Source: Candidatus Sulfopaludibacter sp. SbA3
GTDB taxonomy: Bacteria; Acidobacteriota; Terriglobia; 2-12-FULL-54-10
Length of the DNA stretch: 53,388 nt
Reading direction: 5' to 3'
NCBI GenBank assembly: GCA_945865705.1
Contig: CAMBEY010000001.1
Span: 1-53,388, forward strand
The number at the start of each line of letters is the position of its first letter. The stretch's first letter is position 1. The notes beneath the pieces are model-generated. The model was not told the origin of the DNA, made no database searches, and saw only the letters and a program-made list of their open reading frames with translations. A program made the position numbers and the translations under genes. Shown in pieces: positions 17,608 to 26,127 of this stretch.

Positions 17608-18363
17608 ATGCTTAGTGTAAAGAATTTGCAAGTAACCGCGGGGGATCGCGAAATTTTGCGCGGTCTGAGCCTGGAAGTAAAGGCCGGAGAAGTGCATGCC
17701 ATCATGGGTCCGAACGGCTCCGGCAAGAGTACACTGGCACAGGTGCTTGCCGGGCGCGACACCTACCACGTAACGGGCGGCTCGGTCGATTTCATGGGCA
17801 AGAATTTGCTCGACATGAAACCAGAGGAGCGGGCGCGCGAAGGAGTTTTTCTAGCCTTTCAGTATCCGGTGGAGATTCCTGGTGTCAGCAACATGTACTT
17901 CATGCGCGCTTCGGTAAACGCCGTGCGCAAGCACCGGGGCATGCCGGAACTGGACGCATTCGACTTTCTCGAAACGGCTAAGAAAAAGATGGGACTGCTG
18001 CAGATGGACGCGGCCTTTCGCGAACGTGCGGTAAACGTAGGCTTCTCCGGGGGCGAGAAGAAACGCAATGAGATTTTCCAGATGGCCATGCTGGAGCCGA
18101 AGCTCGCCGTCCTCGATGAGACCGATTCCGGTCTGGACATTGACGCGCTACGCATTGTCGCCGATGGCGTGAACGCGTTGCGCTCGCCCGAGCGCGCCGT
18201 GATCGTGGTTACGCACTATCAACGGCTCTTGAACTACATCATTCCCGACTTTGTCCATGTGTTGCTGAACGGGCGCATTGTGCGCTCCGGCGGCAAGGAG
18301 CTGGCGCTGGAACTGGACGAAAAGGGTTACGCCTGGCTGGAGAGCGAAGCAGTCCCTGCTTAA
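17608..18363 (+). CDS. sufC: Fe-S assembly ATPase SufC
   Basis: ABC-type ATPase that drives conformational change in the SufBC2D complex; it is not a transporter. 251 residues from the ATG at 17608, which follows GGAG by nine bases; the longer frame to 17560 adds a non-homologous leader. Walker A is GPNGSGKSTLAQVLAG, the ABC signature region is VGFSGGEKKRNEIFQM, Walker B is LAVLDETDSGLDIDALRIV, and the switch His is in VVTHYQRLLNYI. The DETDSGLDID form of Walker B and the GGEKKRNE signature are diagnostic of SufC against other ABC proteins. Confidence 0.97.
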   Translation: MLSVKNLQVTAGDREILRGLSLEVKAGEVHAIMGPNGSGKSTLAQVLAGRDTYHVTGGSVDFMGKNLLDMKPEERAREGVFLAFQYPVEIPGVSNMYFMRASVNAVRKHRGMPELDAFDFLETAKKKMGLLQMDAAFRERAVNVGFSGGEKKRNEIFQMAMLEPKLAVLDETDSGLDIDALRIVADGVNALRSPERAVIVVTHYQRLLNYIIPDFVHVLLNGRIVRSGGKELALELDEKGYAWLESEAVPA

Positions 18364-18435
18364 TGCGCGTAACGGCAATTGCGGCCAAAGAAATCGCCAC
18401 CAGGATATCGAGAACAACAGGAAAACGGAATTGTA

Positions 18436-19803
18436 ATGATGCCAACTGAACTTGAAATTACCGAGCGGCAGGAACTGTTTCTCTCGCACTTCCGCCAGCA
18501 GGAGGCGCAACTGCTGTCCAGTGAGCCCGCGTGGCTGACGGAGCAACGTCAGGACGCGATCCAGTCATTTCAAGATGCTGAATTCCCCACCACCCAGGAT
18601 GAGGATTGGCGCTACACCAACGTGAGTCCCATTATTCAAACCGCCTTTCGATATGAAGGATTGGGTGGGCAATCATCACCTGAGAGTGCGGAAATTTCCG
18701 CGCAGGCCAAGTCCATCGGCGGGGATGGACCGGTGACGGCGCGCTTGGTGTTTGTGAACGGTCATTACAGCGAGAAGCACAGCAGCATCGGCTCGTTGCC
18801 GGCTGGCGTGCGCATTGGAAGTTTGCGGACACTCCTGAGGGCAAAGGATGCCGACGGGCTGCGAGTTTATTTGGGCCGCACGCTGAACCTTCGGCGTCAG
18901 GCATTCACTTCGCTGAATGCTGCTTTGTGGCAGGACGGCGCATTCGTGCTTGTTCCGCAGAACGTCGCGCTGACGGACCCGGTTCAATTGGTTTATCTCT
19001 CGACAGCGCAGGGTGCTCCAACAGCCGCGCATTCCAGAACGCTGATCGTCGCCGAGCGCAACGCGCAGGTAACGGTGGCAGAAACTTTTCAGGCGGGCGA
19101 TGACGGCATCTGCTTCTCGAATGCAGTTACCGAGATTGTTGCCGGAGAAAACGCCGTGGTCGATTATTACCACTCGGTACGGGAGAACAACCGGTCATTT
19201 CATATTGGGCTTGTGCAGGCTTATGCAGGACACGCCGCGCAAATTTCAGCCTTGGCCGTTTCTCTGAGCGGTGCGTTGGTGCGCAATGAAGTTCGCGCCG
19301 TGCTGGATGCGGAAGGCGCGGATTGCACGCTCAACGGGTTGTACCTGGCGAAAGGCGTGCAGCATGTGGACAACCACACCACCATCGACCACGCTAAACC
19401 ACACGGGTCCAGCCGCCAGGTCTATAACGGCATACTCGACGGCCATGCCACTGCGGTATTCAATGGGCGTGTCATCGTCCGTCCCGACGCGCAGAAGACC
19501 GATGCCAATCAGAAGAATCGCAACCTGCTGCTGTCCGCCGACGCGACGATCGACACCAAGCCACAGCTGGAAATTTCCGCCAACGATGTCCGCTGCACGC
19601 ATGGCGCAACCGTTGGACAGATGGACCCGGAAGCGCTCTTCTTCCTGCGCTCCCGCGGATTGCAGCGCGAGGAAGCGGTGGCCCTGTTGATTCAGGCCTT
19701 TGCCGGTGAAATATTGGATAAGGTGAAACCGGAAGGGCTTCGTCATTGGCTGGAAGGCGCTTTGCGCACGGAATTCTCGAATGCTTCGGTTGCCGGGAAA
19801 TAA
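18436..19803 (+). CDS. sufD: Fe-S assembly protein SufD
   Basis: SufB paralogue that pairs with it in the SufBC2D scaffold and is linked to iron acquisition. About 455 residues from the ATG at 18436 (a second ATG follows directly). The C-terminal beta-helix shows the family pattern: GLYLAKGVQHVDNHTTIDHA, KTDANQKNRNLLLS, and PQLEISANDVRCTHGATVGQ followed by DPEALFFLRSRGLQREEA. The N-terminus is the variable helical domain (QDEDWRYTNVSPI). The ribosome binding site is weak (AGGA about 14 bases away). It lies 72 bases after sufC and 30 before sufS, so translational coupling is not obvious. Confidence 0.95.
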   Translation: MMPTELEITERQELFLSHFRQQEAQLLSSEPAWLTEQRQDAIQSFQDAEFPTTQDEDWRYTNVSPIIQTAFRYEGLGGQSSPESAEISAQAKSIGGDGPVTARLVFVNGHYSEKHSSIGSLPAGVRIGSLRTLLRAKDADGLRVYLGRTLNLRRQAFTSLNAALWQDGAFVLVPQNVALTDPVQLVYLSTAQGAPTAAHSRTLIVAERNAQVTVAETFQAGDDGICFSNAVTEIVAGENAVVDYYHSVRENNRSFHIGLVQAYAGHAAQISALAVSLSGALVRNEVRAVLDAEGADCTLNGLYLAKGVQHVDNHTTIDHAKPHGSSRQVYNGILDGHATAVFNGRVIVRPDAQKTDANQKNRNLLLSADATIDTKPQLEISANDVRCTHGATVGQMDPEALFFLRSRGLQREEAVALLIQAFAGEILDKVKPEGLRHWLEGALRTEFSNASVAGK

Positions 19804-19821
19804 TAACAGCCGCAATAAATG

Positions 19822-19830
19822 AAAGGAGGT
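19822..19830 (+). promoter_or_regulatory. Strong Shine-Dalgarno that fixes the sufS start
   Basis: AAAGGAGGT ends three bases before the GTG at 19834. The upstream ATG at 19819 overlaps this site and cannot be served by it, so the GTG is the start. Confidence 0.75.
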
Positions 19831-19833
19831 CCT

Positions 19834-21120
19834 GTGGCGATAACAGGCTTGCCCCTCGCAGTACATCCCACTTCTGCGTCATCGAGCGAAACATTAACTT
19901 CCGCTGATGTGGCGCGCATCCGCCAGGACTTCCCGGCGCTGCATCAGATGGTCCACGGACAACCGCTGGTCTATCTGGATAATGCCGCCACTTCGCAAAA
20001 ACCTCGATCGGTACTGGACGCTATCGACCATTACTACGCCGAAGACTGCGCCAATGTTCATCGCGGCGTGCATCTACTGAGCCAGCGCGCGTCGGATAGT
20101 TTTGACGCGGCACGGCAGAAGGTCCAGCGGTTTCTCGGCGCAGCCCACTCCAAGGAAATTATCTTCACGCGCGGCGCGACCGAATCCATCAATTTGGTCG
20201 CGGCTACATATGGCCGCAAAAATATTTGCGCGGGCGATGAGGTTTTGATCACGGCCATGGAGCATCACTCGAATATCGTCCCCTGGCAGATGCTCTGCGA
20301 TGAAAAAGGCGCAACGCTGCGCGTGGCTCCCATTACCACCAGCGGCGAGTTAATCATCGAAGAATTCGAGAGACTACTTACGCCACGCACCAAGCTGGCA
20401 GCGATCAGCCACATCTCCAATGCACTCGGCACGGTGAACCCGATTGCTCACATGATCGAGATGGCGCACCGGAAGAATGTGCCTGTGCTGGTGGATGGCG
20501 CGCAGGCGGTGCCTCATGCCGCCGTCAACGTGCAGGCCCTGGACTGCGATTTCTACGCCTTTTCCGGGCATAAGTTGTACGGCCCGACGGGCATCGGCGT
20601 GCTGTACGGAAAAGCGAAGCTTCTGGAGGCCATGCCTCCTTACCAGGGCGGCGGGGACATGATCCGCACCGTCAGCTTCACCAAGACGACCTACAACAGC
20701 CTGCCTTATAAATTCGAGGCGGGCACGCCGGATATCGCAGGCGTCATCGGCCTCGGCGCGGCGATCGACTACGTCAACGCCATCGGTTTGGACCGCATTG
20801 CCGCCTATGAGCATCAATTGCTGGAATATGCGACGCAACGCGTGAGTCCTCTGCCGGGCCTGCGCATTATCGGCACCGCCAGAGAGAAGGCTGGCCTCGT
20901 GTCATTCGTGATGGATGGAGTGCATCCGCATGATCTGGGCACCATCATGGATCGGCAGGGAGTCGCCGTGCGCGCGGGACACCACTGCGCCATGCCGGTG
21001 ATGGAACTATTTGGGCTGGCCGGAACGACACGGGCTTCCTTTGCGTTCTACAATACGCTGGAAGAAGTGGATACGCTGGTAGCAGCCATTCAAAAAGCGC
21101 GGGAGGTTTTTGGGCAATGA
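19834..21120 (+). CDS. sufS: Cysteine desulfurase SufS (group II)
   Basis: PLP enzyme that takes sulfur from cysteine and passes it as persulfide to SufU. 428 residues from the GTG at 19834. VYLDNAATSQKP opens the catalytic domain, EIIFTRGATESINLVA binds the cofactor, VDGAQAVPHA carries the PLP Asp, the Schiff-base Lys is in AFSGHKLYGPTGIGVLYG, and the active Cys is in VRAGHHCAMPVMELFG, the RxGxxC type of group II enzymes. The first 30 residues before RIRQDFPAL are non-conserved and Ser/Thr-rich. Its stop overlaps the start of sufU (ATGA), a coupling that fits the known SufS-SufU partnership. Confidence 0.97.
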   Translation: MAITGLPLAVHPTSASSSETLTSADVARIRQDFPALHQMVHGQPLVYLDNAATSQKPRSVLDAIDHYYAEDCANVHRGVHLLSQRASDSFDAARQKVQRFLGAAHSKEIIFTRGATESINLVAATYGRKNICAGDEVLITAMEHHSNIVPWQMLCDEKGATLRVAPITTSGELIIEEFERLLTPRTKLAAISHISNALGTVNPIAHMIEMAHRKNVPVLVDGAQAVPHAAVNVQALDCDFYAFSGHKLYGPTGIGVLYGKAKLLEAMPPYQGGGDMIRTVSFTKTTYNSLPYKFEAGTPDIAGVIGLGAAIDYVNAIGLDRIAAYEHQLLEYATQRVSPLPGLRIIGTAREKAGLVSFVMDGVHPHDLGTIMDRQGVAVRAGHHCAMPVMELFGLAGTTRASFAFYNTLEEVDTLVAAIQKAREVFGQ

Positions 21121-21569
21121 ACGAGCTTGAGAATCTGTATCAGGAATTGATCGTCGATCATAGCAAGAATCCGCGTAACTTCGGCAAGCTGGAGCCCCAT
21201 GACCACGAGGCCACCGGCTACAACCCGCTGTGCGGCGACAAAGTTACGGTCTTCCTGCAGATGGAAAATGAAGTGGTCAAGAATGTGCAGTTTCATGGTG
21301 TCGGCTGCGCCATCTCGACCGCTTCCGCTTCTCTGATGACCGAGCGCTTGAAGGGCAAGTCGCAGGCCGATGCAGAGAAACTTTTCACCGAGTTCCACGG
21401 ATTGGTAACGCAAGGCACTGCCGACGCGGCGGCCCAGGAACGTTTGGGCAAACTCCAAGCATTCTCGGGGCTGAGGGAGTTTCCGATGCGGGTCAAGTGC
21501 GCCACGCTGGCCTGGCACACCTTCCGCGCTGCCATGCGCGGCGAGGAGCCGGACATCTCCGTGGAATAG
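21117..21569 (+). CDS. sufU: SufU-type sulfur acceptor / scaffold protein
   Basis: 150-residue zinc protein that accepts persulfide sulfur from SufS. The ligand set is complete: GYNPLCGDKVTVFL gives Cys39 and Asp41, GVGCAISTASASLM the second Cys, and MRVKCATLAWHTFRAAM the third. The insertion between the second and third Cys (about residues 80-105) marks it as SufU and not as an IscU scaffold, which lacks it. It starts within the sufS stop codon. No sufE or sufA is present, so SufU is the likely sole sulfur carrier of this system. Confidence 0.93.
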   Translation: MNELENLYQELIVDHSKNPRNFGKLEPHDHEATGYNPLCGDKVTVFLQMENEVVKNVQFHGVGCAISTASASLMTERLKGKSQADAEKLFTEFHGLVTQGTADAAAQERLGKLQAFSGLREFPMRVKCATLAWHTFRAAMRGEEPDISVE

Positions 21570-21616
21570 TCCGGGAAATTGATTGATGAAGTGGAAATCG
21601 TGGGAGACGAATCAGC

Positions 21617-22045
21617 GTGTTTGATTGGATTAGCAAAAAACTAGGGGCAGACCCTACGAATAGTACTGGAGAAAATCTTGTGGCCACGGAAGCACCAGGA
21701 ATGGAGAATACTCCACCCGTCGACAATCCAGTTTCCAAGCTGGATCTGGAGTCGCGCGTCACGGAAGCTGTCCGCATGGTCTATGATCCTGAAATTCCGG
21801 TGAACGTCTACGAACTCGGCCTGATCTATGAACTAACTGTAGATCCGGAAGGTAAGGTGAATATCCAGATGACCCTGACGGCACCCAGTTGCCCCGAGGC
21901 CGGCGCGATCCCCGGACGTGTGGAAACCGCCGTGCGCAGTGTCGATGGCGTTACCGACGCCAAGGTCGAGTTAGTCTGGGAGCCGCCGTGGACGCCCGCG
22001 CGCATGTCGGAAGCAGCCAAGCTGCAACTCGGAGTTTTGTACTAG
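21617..22045 (+). CDS. sufT: SufT-like DUF59 (MIP18 family) protein
   Basis: Small accessory factor of iron-sulfur maturation, 142 residues. The first 45 residues are a variable, acidic and Pro-rich leader. The DUF59 core then follows: VRMVYDPEIPVNVYELGLIY, TLTAPSCPEAGAIPG with the conserved Cys, and VELVWEPPWTPARMSEAAKL. The start is the GTG at 21617 with GGGAG upstream. Its place directly after sufU and before the Rrf2 regulator supports a SufT role, and PaaD-like proteins of other pathways share the same domain. A second DUF59 domain occurs at the N-terminus of Mrp two genes later. Confidence 0.88.
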   Translation: MFDWISKKLGADPTNSTGENLVATEAPGMENTPPVDNPVSKLDLESRVTEAVRMVYDPEIPVNVYELGLIYELTVDPEGKVNIQMTLTAPSCPEAGAIPGRVETAVRSVDGVTDAKVELVWEPPWTPARMSEAAKLQLGVLY

Positions 22046-22081
22046 ATGGAGTAGTGGGTTTTACAGTGGAGGCGTAACGCA

Positions 22082-22567
22082 ATGAAATTCAGTTCGCAGG
22101 AAGAGTACGGACTTCGCTGTCTGCTGCAACTGGCACGGCGCGACGCAAGCGCGAGTCTCACCATTCCAGAGATCGCCACGGCCGAGGGCCTCTCGGTTGC
22201 TTATGTCGCCAAGCTCGTGCGGATTCTGCGCCAGGATGGGTTTGTGAAGAGCAGCCGCGGACAAAGTGGTGGATACGCATTGACCCACGCTCCTGACGGA
22301 ATACTCGTTGGCGATGTGCTGAACGCCCTGGGCGGACGCATCTTCGACAGCGATACTTGCGGGCGTTATCACGGTACCGAAGACATGTGTACGCACTCCA
22401 TAGACTGCTCCATCCGGTCGCTTTGGCAAGCCGTACAGCGCGAGGTGGATCACGTTCTCAGCCGCACCACGCTGCAGGACCTGCTCGGCAGTGAGCAGGA
22501 GATGACCACATCGGCAAGCAATCTGGTACAGATCGCCACGCCGCGTCCGCTGCAAAACGCTCTTTAA
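22082..22567 (+). CDS. Rrf2-family [Fe-S]-type transcriptional regulator
   Basis: Winged-helix regulator of 161 residues in the IscR/SufR/NsrR family. The N-terminal DNA-binding domain has FSSQEEYGLRCLLQLA and a recognition-helix region AEGLSVAYVAKLVRILRQDG, with the wing SSRGQSGGYAL. Three cysteines at 93, 103 and 109 could hold a cluster. The first spacing (nine residues between Cys93 and Cys103) is longer than the five in classical IscR. Encoded inside the suf operon and therefore probably autoregulatory, most likely repressing the 16041 promoter when clusters are plentiful (inference). GGAGG lies about 11 bases before the ATG. Confidence 0.92.
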   Translation: MKFSSQEEYGLRCLLQLARRDASASLTIPEIATAEGLSVAYVAKLVRILRQDGFVKSSRGQSGGYALTHAPDGILVGDVLNALGGRIFDSDTCGRYHGTEDMCTHSIDCSIRSLWQAVQREVDHVLSRTTLQDLLGSEQEMTTSASNLVQIATPRPLQNAL

Positions 22568-22609
22568 CTCCAATGAATTTTTAAATAAATTTCGAACCAG
22601 GGATCAAGA

Positions 22610-23686
22610 ATGGCCACCGAACAGCAAGTACTAGACGCTCTGCGCAGCGTACAGGACCCCGATCTGCATCGCGATATCGTTTCTCTCGGATTCATCCAGG
22701 ACATGAAAATTGTTGGTGGAGACGTCAGTTTCGCCATCAACTTGACCACTCCAGCCTGCCCCGTGAAGGATCAGTTAAAGGCCCAGGCGGAGGAAGCGGT
22801 CAAGAAAATAAGTGGTGTGAAATCCGTGCAGATAGACATGCGCGCGGAAGTGCGATCAATGGCCATGCCCACGGGACAGTTCACCATCCCCGGCGTGAAA
22901 AATATCGTACCCGTAGGATCGGGCAAGGGTGGTGTTGGCAAATCAACAGTCGCTGCAAATCTCGCTGTAGCCCTTGCGGGCACAGGCGCGCGCGTGGGAC
23001 TGATGGACGCCGATATTTACGGACCCAGTATCCCCACAATTCTCGGCATTACGGAGCAGCCCAAACCCGGTCAGCGCGGATTGATTCCCCCCGTGGCCTA
23101 TGGAGTGAAAGTCATCTCCGCCGGTTTTTTCATCAAGCCGGATCAAGCGGTGATCTGGCGTGGACCCATGCTCTCGAAGTTAGTCGATGAGTTTCTGCGC
23201 AACGTTGAGTGGGGCGAACTGGACTATCTGATCATTGATCTGCCGCCAGGAACCGGCGATGTGCAACTCACCCTCTGCCAGCGCATCCCGTTGACCGGCG
23301 CGGTGATTGTTTCGACGCCACAGGACGTCGCGCTGAATGTCGCCGAGAAGGCGCACATCATGTTCCAGCAGTTGAAATGCGCGACGCTCGGGATCATCGA
23401 AAACATGAGCTATTACATCTGCAAGCATTGCGGTGAGCGCGAAGAAATCTTTTCCTCCGGTGGAGCCGAGCGTGCGGCCGCAAAATGGAAGGTGCCGGTG
23501 CTGGGCAAGATTCCTCTGGCCAAAAATATCCGCGAAGCCTCCGACAACGGGCGCCCCATCGGACTGGTGGAGCCCGGCTCACCAGAAGCGGCAGCGTTCG
23601 CCGAAATTGCTCGCAATCTTGCGGCTCAGATCAGCATTCGCAATATGCAGGAGCAGGAAGAGCCGCTGGTCAAGATCACCTTTTAG
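22610..23686 (+). CDS. mrp: Mrp/ApbC iron-sulfur cluster carrier ATPase
   Basis: P-loop NTPase that carries iron-sulfur clusters to apo-targets. 358 residues with two domains. The N-terminal DUF59 domain (SVQDPDLHRDIVSLGFIQDM) has the conserved Cys in TTPACPVKDQ. The deviant Walker A follows in VGSGKGGVGKSTVAANLAVA (about residues 102-121), then LMDADIYGPSIP and LIIDLPPGTGDVQLTL. The cluster-binding pair CKHC is near residue 270 in MSYYICKHCGEREEIF. It is the eighth gene of the suf operon, 42 bases after the regulator, and the PLP gene follows after 11 bases. Confidence 0.95.
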   Translation: MATEQQVLDALRSVQDPDLHRDIVSLGFIQDMKIVGGDVSFAINLTTPACPVKDQLKAQAEEAVKKISGVKSVQIDMRAEVRSMAMPTGQFTIPGVKNIVPVGSGKGGVGKSTVAANLAVALAGTGARVGLMDADIYGPSIPTILGITEQPKPGQRGLIPPVAYGVKVISAGFFIKPDQAVIWRGPMLSKLVDEFLRNVEWGELDYLIIDLPPGTGDVQLTLCQRIPLTGAVIVSTPQDVALNVAEKAHIMFQQLKCATLGIIENMSYYICKHCGEREEIFSSGGAERAAAKWKVPVLGKIPLAKNIREASDNGRPIGLVEPGSPEAAAFAEIARNLAAQISIRNMQEQEEPLVKITF

Positions 23687-23697
23687 CTACCTTCTTG

Positions 23698-25045
23698 ATG
23701 AACACCAGGGACTTGCTTGAAAATACTGCCGCGCGCTCCGCCAGCTATCTAGCTAGCATGGATCGGCGCGCGGTAGCTTCAACATCCGAAGCCATCGCGC
23801 GACTGAAGGAACTGGAAATCCCACTTCCCAATCATTCAACTTCGCCTGAGCAAGTACTTGCGCTGCTGGATGAAGTTGGATCGCCAGCGACTTCGGCGAC
23901 GGCGGGTAGCCGGTATTTTGGGTTCGTCATCGGAGGGTCATTGCCTGCGGCTCTTGCGGCAAACTGGCTGGCCGGAGCGTGGGATCAGAACGCGGGCAGC
24001 TCAGCGATCTCCCCTGTGGCAGGACGCCTGGAGGAGGTAGCGCTACGCTGGCTACTGGAAATCTTCGGACTGCCGGCCGATTGTGGCGGCGGATTTGTAA
24101 CCGGCGGCACCATGGCCAACTTCACCGCGCTCGCTGCAGCTCGGCGTGCCGTGCTCCAGAGAGTTGGCTGGGATGTAGACTCCCAAGGACTGTTTGGCGC
24201 ACCGCTCATTACTGTTGTAGTAGGCGACGAGGTTCATCCCACTCTTCTTAAGTCGCTCGGACTGCTGGGGCTGGGGCGCGACCGGGTCTTGCGTGTTCCT
24301 TGCGACGGCCAGGGGCGCATGCGCGCTGATGCATTGCCGAAGTTAACGCTTCCCTGCATCGTTTGCATGCAAGCCGGCAACGTCAACACTGGCTCGTTTG
24401 ATCCCGCCGCGGACGTCATCACTCAGGCGCACGACGCCGGCGCATGGGTGCATGTGGACGGAGCATTTGGACTATGGGCGAAGGCGGCGCCAAGTTTAAC
24501 GAATCTCGTAGCTGGTTTTGAGAAAGCTGACTCGTGGGCCACAGACGCGCATAAATGGCTGAACGTCCCGTACGACTGTGGGATTGCCCTGGTACGAGAT
24601 GCCACGGCGCTGCGCCAGGCGATGGCGGTGACGGCCGCCTATCTTCCGCAAGAGGACTCACGCACGCCGAGTTATTACACACCAGAACTCTCTCGGCGCG
24701 CGCGGTGTGGAAGTTTGGGCGGCACTCTATTCGCTAGGGCGCAGCGGATTGGCAGAATTGATTGATCGCTGCTGTCGTCACGCACGCCGATTCGCAAAAG
24801 CCCTCAGCGCGGCAGGATTCGAGATTCTGAATGATGTTGTATTGAACCAGGTTCTGGTTTCGTTTGGCGATCCGGAGACTACACAGCGTGTGATTGCGGG
24901 AATTCAGGCGGACGGGACATGCTGGTGCGGCAGCACGGTATGGCAGGGACGAACCGCGATGCGCATCAGCATCTCCTCCTGGGCAACGACGGACGACGAT
25001 GTGGAAAAGAGCCTGGCCGCGATGATTCGTGTCGCGTCGTCATAG
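23698..25045 (+). pseudogene. PLP-dependent decarboxylase/aminotransferase gene with a -1 base frameshift
   Basis: Group II PLP decarboxylase fold (glutamate/tyrosine decarboxylase-like), about 448 residues if repaired. Reading from the ATG at 23698, family features include SRYFGFVIGGSLPAALAANW, GGFVTGGTMANFTALAAARR, HVDGAFGLWAKAAP and the Schiff-base Lys in DAHKWLNVPYDCG. The frame leaves homologous-looking sequence at about 24703. One frame over, it continues as GVEVWAALYSLGRSGLAEL, then ends properly at 25045. Restoring one base inside the GC-alternating tract GGCGCGCGCGG (24695-24705) mends the gene. This is either a sequencing or assembly deletion or a real inactivation. The substrate is unknown, and the place between mrp and DUF971 is probably operonic. 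Confidence 0.85.
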
Positions 25046-25085
25046 TTTGAGAGGGCATAATGGAACCCGATGCTTTTCAGGAGTT

Positions 25086-25412
25086 ATGACTTTGGCAGAT
25101 GGCAAGAAACTTGAAAAAATTCTCGTGCCCTTGGAAGTCGGCAGGGCTGGCGAGCACGACATTCGCATTCGATGGAACGACAGTTCCGAGTCTATATATA
25201 TCGCTCGGAAGCTACGGATGGAATGTCCCTGCGCGCATTGCGTGGACGAAACTACCGGCCGGCGCATACTGAAGGAACCAGCCATCGCGATGGACGTGCG
25301 TCCTGCGGCGATTGAGCCAGTCGGGCGTTACGGCATCTGCATCCATTGGAGCGATGGACACAGCACGGGCATCTACACGTGGGAGAAGCTTTACGGATTG
25401 GCGCAGCGTTGA
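25086..25412 (+). CDS. DUF971 domain protein
   Basis: About 108 residues, a single DUF971 domain: IRIRWNDSSESIYIARKLRMECPCAHCVDE followed by VRPAAIEPVGRYGICIHWSD and the terminal GIYTWEKLYGLAQR. The same domain forms the C-terminus of plant HCF101, fused to an Mrp-type P-loop, and the N-terminus of gamma-butyrobetaine hydroxylase. Its place just downstream of mrp suggests a split version of that architecture. The ATG at 25086 lies only two bases after AGGAG, whereas the in-frame TTG at 25092 has better spacing, so the start is uncertain by two codons. A possible metal site is formed by CPCAHC. Confidence 0.85.
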   Translation: MTLADGKKLEKILVPLEVGRAGEHDIRIRWNDSSESIYIARKLRMECPCAHCVDETTGRRILKEPAIAMDVRPAAIEPVGRYGICIHWSDGHSTGIYTWEKLYGLAQR

Positions 25413-25481
25413 TCGCCGTCTCCGATCCTGAGAGAGATACCGTAATTTTCTGACGAGTCATAGACAAATACGGAGCCATTC

Positions 25482-25766
25482 ATGTCCGAAGCAGCCGAAA
25501 AAGTTCGAGTCTTGATCGAGAAGCTCCTCTTGCATAAAGGGATGAGGGGAGTTATTTGCCGTGTATTTCCACCAGGTGGGAGTGGAGGGAGCAGCAGATA
25601 CACTGTCTTGCTGGAAAAAGGTACGGTGCGGGAACAGGTATTTCTGGATACCGCGGCGGTGCAGCGTTATACCCAGACCGGCAATGAACAGTTCGTTCTG
25701 AGTACCATCCGCGCCGCGATTCACAATATTGAACGGATACAGAAGAAGCAGGCAGAGCGCAAGTAG
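25482..25766 (+). CDS. Small hypothetical protein
   Basis: 94 residues, soluble and basic at the C-terminus. A helix (EKVRVLIEKLLLHKGMRG) leads to a beta-like segment with a Gly/Ser loop (RVFPPGGSGGSSRYTVLLEKG) and a closing long helix (LSTIRAAIHNIERIQKKQAE). I do not recognise a family. It follows the DUF971 gene by 69 bases on the same strand and may be the last gene of that unit. Support is open-frame length, codon use like its neighbours and a sensible start; no motif confirms it. Confidence 0.55.
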   Translation: MSEAAEKVRVLIEKLLLHKGMRGVICRVFPPGGSGGSSRYTVLLEKGTVREQVFLDTAAVQRYTQTGNEQFVLSTIRAAIHNIERIQKKQAERK

Positions 25767-25797
25767 TTCGATGCTCCTGGTTAATTCCTACTTCTGA

Positions 25798-26097
25798 CTA
25801 CTCCACAAAATTCGATCCTTGAGTTCGTGTTAGTTTCCGCGCAAAGGAATCGACCAAACGGTTTAACTCCTGGTCCGCCCCTCCGGCTAATAAACGCTCC
25901 GCAATTTGAAAGTGAATCATTAATTCTTCCGGCTGCAACCCAGCGCAATCCTTCGCGTTAAAACGGTACCGGCAGTGGAAGCGATCCTCTCCTGATTCTA
26001 CAATCTCAAGCGGAACATCCAATGCTCGCAGGCGAGAGGAAATCCGCCGGATCAGGATTTCGACGTGCTCTTTGCGAGGGAAGGAGTTTTGAGACAT
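25798..26097 (-). CDS. Small hypothetical protein
   Basis: 99 residues, convergent with the preceding gene. It reads as an alpha/beta protein (KEHVEILIRRISSRLRALDV, then VESGEDRFHCRYRFNAKD, then MIHFQIAERLLAGGADQELN), with no signal peptide, membrane span or known motif. It may belong to the DsbA-MauE unit just upstream on the same strand (30-base gap), but I cannot assign a role. Confidence 0.55.
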   Translation of the reverse strand: MSQNSFPRKEHVEILIRRISSRLRALDVPLEIVESGEDRFHCRYRFNAKDCAGLQPEELMIHFQIAERLLAGGADQELNRLVDSFARKLTRTQGSNFVE

Positions 26098-26127
26098 TGG
26101 CGGAATCGATGGCGTAATCAGTAATTC

